Assembly (NCBI GenBank): GCA_039026555.1
Contig: JBCCMB010000138.1
Span: 1 to 7,255, forward strand
Reading direction: 5' to 3'
Length of the DNA stretch: 7,255 nt
From: JBCCMB01 sp039026555
GTDB lineage: Bacteria; Pseudomonadota; Alphaproteobacteria; Caulobacterales; Hyphomonadaceae
Below the pieces are notes generated by a model. The model worked only from the letters and a program-made list of their open reading frames with translations, did not search any database and had not been told where the DNA came from. This document shows positions 6,135 to 7,255 of the stretch, one piece after another (positions within the stretch are counted from its first letter, which is position 1; each line of letters begins with the position of its first letter). Position numbers and translations under genes: made by a program.

Positions 6135-6977
6135 GTGAGCGAGACCGCAGACATTTGGACGTTCGACGACGCGCAAGTCTCGGTTTGGCGTAACGCGCCC
6201 GAGCTATGGGGCCGAAAAACAGCGGCCGTCGGCGGGTTTTGCTGCGAAACGGCGGAGGCGGGATCGGCGGCCCTGATCGAGACGACGTTGCGCCTGCGCG
6301 AGGAAGGCTTCGACGCGGTGCTTGGTCCGATGGATGGCGATACTTGGGGCGCCCATCGTCTGGTGGTCGAAAGCGATGGGCGGCCGCCCTTCTTGATGGA
6401 GCCTCGAAACCCCGATCATTATCCGGACGCGTTCAATAGGGCCGAATTCGAGATTGTCGGTCGATACATTTCCGCCGACCGACCCGCAGCTAGTCCGCTA
6501 AGCGAGACGCCACCGGCGCCGGGCGTCAAACTGCGCAATCTGGATCTTAATGCCTTCGAAACGGAGCTGACCCGCATTTTTGATCTGTCGCTTGAAACCT
6601 TCGCGCAAAACGCGTTCTACAAACCTATCGAACGCGACGCGTTTTTGGCCAGCTATGCGCCGGTCAAAGGTTTTGTCGATCCGGACCTAGTCTTTCTCGC
6701 GGAAGACGAGGAAGGCCGGCTAAAGGGCTTCTTATTTGGGATCCCCAATTTTGCGGAGGGACCGGAGACCAAGACGGCGATTTTAAAAACTTACGCCTCG
6801 GCGGCGAAGGGAGTCGGCTCCATGCTGGCCAACGCCTTTCACGAACGCGTGCGAGACAAGGGTTTTACGAACGTCATCCACGCTTTGATGCACGCCGATA
6901 ATCTGTCTGCGTCACACAGCGCGAATACGGGCGGCGGCGTGTTCCGTCGGTATGCGCTTTGGGGGAAGATGCTGTGA
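6135..6977 (+). CDS. GNAT-fold N-acyltransferase family protein (YghO/BATF-like)
   Basis: A 280-residue soluble protein. GNAT enzymes transfer an acyl group from acyl-CoA to an amine. The N-terminal half has AVGGFCCETAEAG (31-43), the pattern GPMDGDTWGAHRLV (64-77) and PPFLMEPRNPDHYPDAFNRA (84-103). This recalls the degenerate first half of two-lobed GNAT/FemX-like proteins such as YghO. The C-terminal half looks like the catalytic GNAT lobe: LVFLAEDEEGRLKGFLFGIP (185-204) as the beta4 hairpin, and AAKGVGSMLANAFHERVRDK (223-242) as the acyl-CoA pyrophosphate loop (KGVGS) and helix. ALMHADNLSASHSAN (250-264) then follows, the region where many GNATs place the Asn that holds CoA. The substrate is unknown. 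Its position beside an acyl-activating ligase and a BtaA-like enzyme suggests N- or O-acylation of a lipid head group or intermediate. The call is firm for the fold and weak for the chemistry. Confidence 0.7.
   Translation: MSETADIWTFDDAQVSVWRNAPELWGRKTAAVGGFCCETAEAGSAALIETTLRLREEGFDAVLGPMDGDTWGAHRLVVESDGRPPFLMEPRNPDHYPDAFNRAEFEIVGRYISADRPAASPLSETPPAPGVKLRNLDLNAFETELTRIFDLSLETFAQNAFYKPIERDAFLASYAPVKGFVDPDLVFLAEDEEGRLKGFLFGIPNFAEGPETKTAILKTYASAAKGVGSMLANAFHERVRDKGFTNVIHALMHADNLSASHSANTGGGVFRRYALWGKML
6961..6968 (+). promoter_or_regulatory. Shine-Dalgarno site for the adenylating ligase gene
   Basis: GGGGGAAG lies five bases before GTG 6974, within the last codons of the GNAT gene. It supports the GTG start and the four-base GTGA overlap. 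Confidence 0.6.
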
Positions 6978-7255
6978 ACCTTGTTGAGACGTTTCTGACC
7001 CATGTCGAGCAACGTCCCAACGCTGCGGCGATCATCACGGGCGACGAGCGCGTCTTCACCTATGCGGATTTGGCCAAAGCGTCGGCGGGCCGAGCGGCGG
7101 AGATGCGACAAGCAGGTATTGGCGCTGGCGATATTGTGCTCATCGCACAGGGCGTCTCAGTGGGATTGTATGAAAAATTGCTCGCTGTGTTCCGATTGGG
7201 CGCCGTCGCGATGTTTCCTGAGCCGGCGGTGGGTCTCGCAGGTCTTCGTCAGGCC
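6974..7255 (+). CDS. AMP-forming acyl-CoA synthetase/ligase (AMP-binding enzyme), N-terminal part (partial; runs off the window)
   Basis: The frame stays open from GTG 6974 to the window edge (94 residues). It begins MNLVETFLTHVEQRPNAAAI, then VFTYADLAKASAGRAAEMRQ, then AGIGAGDIVLIAQG, and a later LLAVFRLGAVAMFPEPAVG. This is the typical N-terminal order of ANL-superfamily adenylating enzymes: the F(T/S)Y.EL..... helix, the G(I/V)..GD.V.(I/L) strand and the A..R.GA....PEP/NP segment before the P-loop-like core. Such enzymes activate a carboxylate as acyl-AMP and usually pass it to CoA or a carrier thiol. The PEP instead of the common NP at residues 83-85 resembles a set of acyl-CoA synthetase-like enzymes that includes beta-lactone/olefin-pathway relatives, but the specificity residues lie outside the window. 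It overlaps the GNAT stop by four bases, so both are probably made together. Confidence 0.83.
   Translation, partial: MNLVETFLTHVEQRPNAAAIITGDERVFTYADLAKASAGRAAEMRQAGIGAGDIVLIAQGVSVGLYEKLLAVFRLGAVAMFPEPAVGLAGLRQA

Noticed and set aside
1..7255. CRISPR arrays, tRNA/rRNA genes, insertion sequences or riboswitches
   Set aside because: No regularly spaced repeats, inverted-repeat ends, transposase or RNA-gene signatures were seen; essentially every base is in a protein gene.

Overview
The window is a single, fully packed, same-strand gene block, all on the + strand. It has seven protein genes: the 3' end of one, five complete genes, and the 5' end of a seventh. Neighbouring genes overlap by 4 to 13 bases or are 10 bases apart, so it reads as the middle of one long, translationally coupled operon. 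There is no room for an internal terminator, and I see no RNA gene, mobile element, CRISPR array or sizeable repeat. The GC-rich codon use, GTG/TTG starts and Shine-Dalgarno sites point to a GC-rich Gram-negative bacterium. A proteobacterium, perhaps an alphaproteobacterium, is my best guess, but no phylogenetic marker is present.

Layout: (1) 1-126, C-terminal tail of an HMG-CoA reductase (mevalonate pathway). (2) 123-1082, membrane prenyltransferase of the UbiA superfamily. (3) 1070-3676, a PEP-synthase/rifampicin-phosphotransferase-like dikinase with an N-terminal ATP-binding domain and a C-terminal phosphohistidine domain. (4) 3669-4796, a DUF3419/BtaA-like protein, a family that moves the 3-amino-3-carboxypropyl group of S-adenosylmethionine onto lipid. 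(5) 4793-6124, a polytopic membrane protein of the dolichol/phytol kinase family (SEC59/VTE5-like) with a long extra membrane region. (6) 6135-6977, a GNAT-fold acyltransferase. (7) 6974-7255, start of an AMP-forming acyl-CoA synthetase/adenylating ligase.

How they may fit together (inference): HMG-CoA reductase supplies isoprenoid precursor. The VTE5-like kinase, possibly followed by the dikinase, phosphorylates a prenol or similar lipid alcohol. The UbiA-type enzyme transfers or condenses a prenyl chain. The BtaA-like enzyme adds an amino-acid head group from SAM. The adenylating ligase and GNAT enzyme activate and attach an acyl group. The set looks like a biosynthetic operon for an unusual isoprenoid-linked or amino-acid-containing membrane lipid. 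I do not recognise it as a characterised pathway, and the product cannot be read from the sequence.
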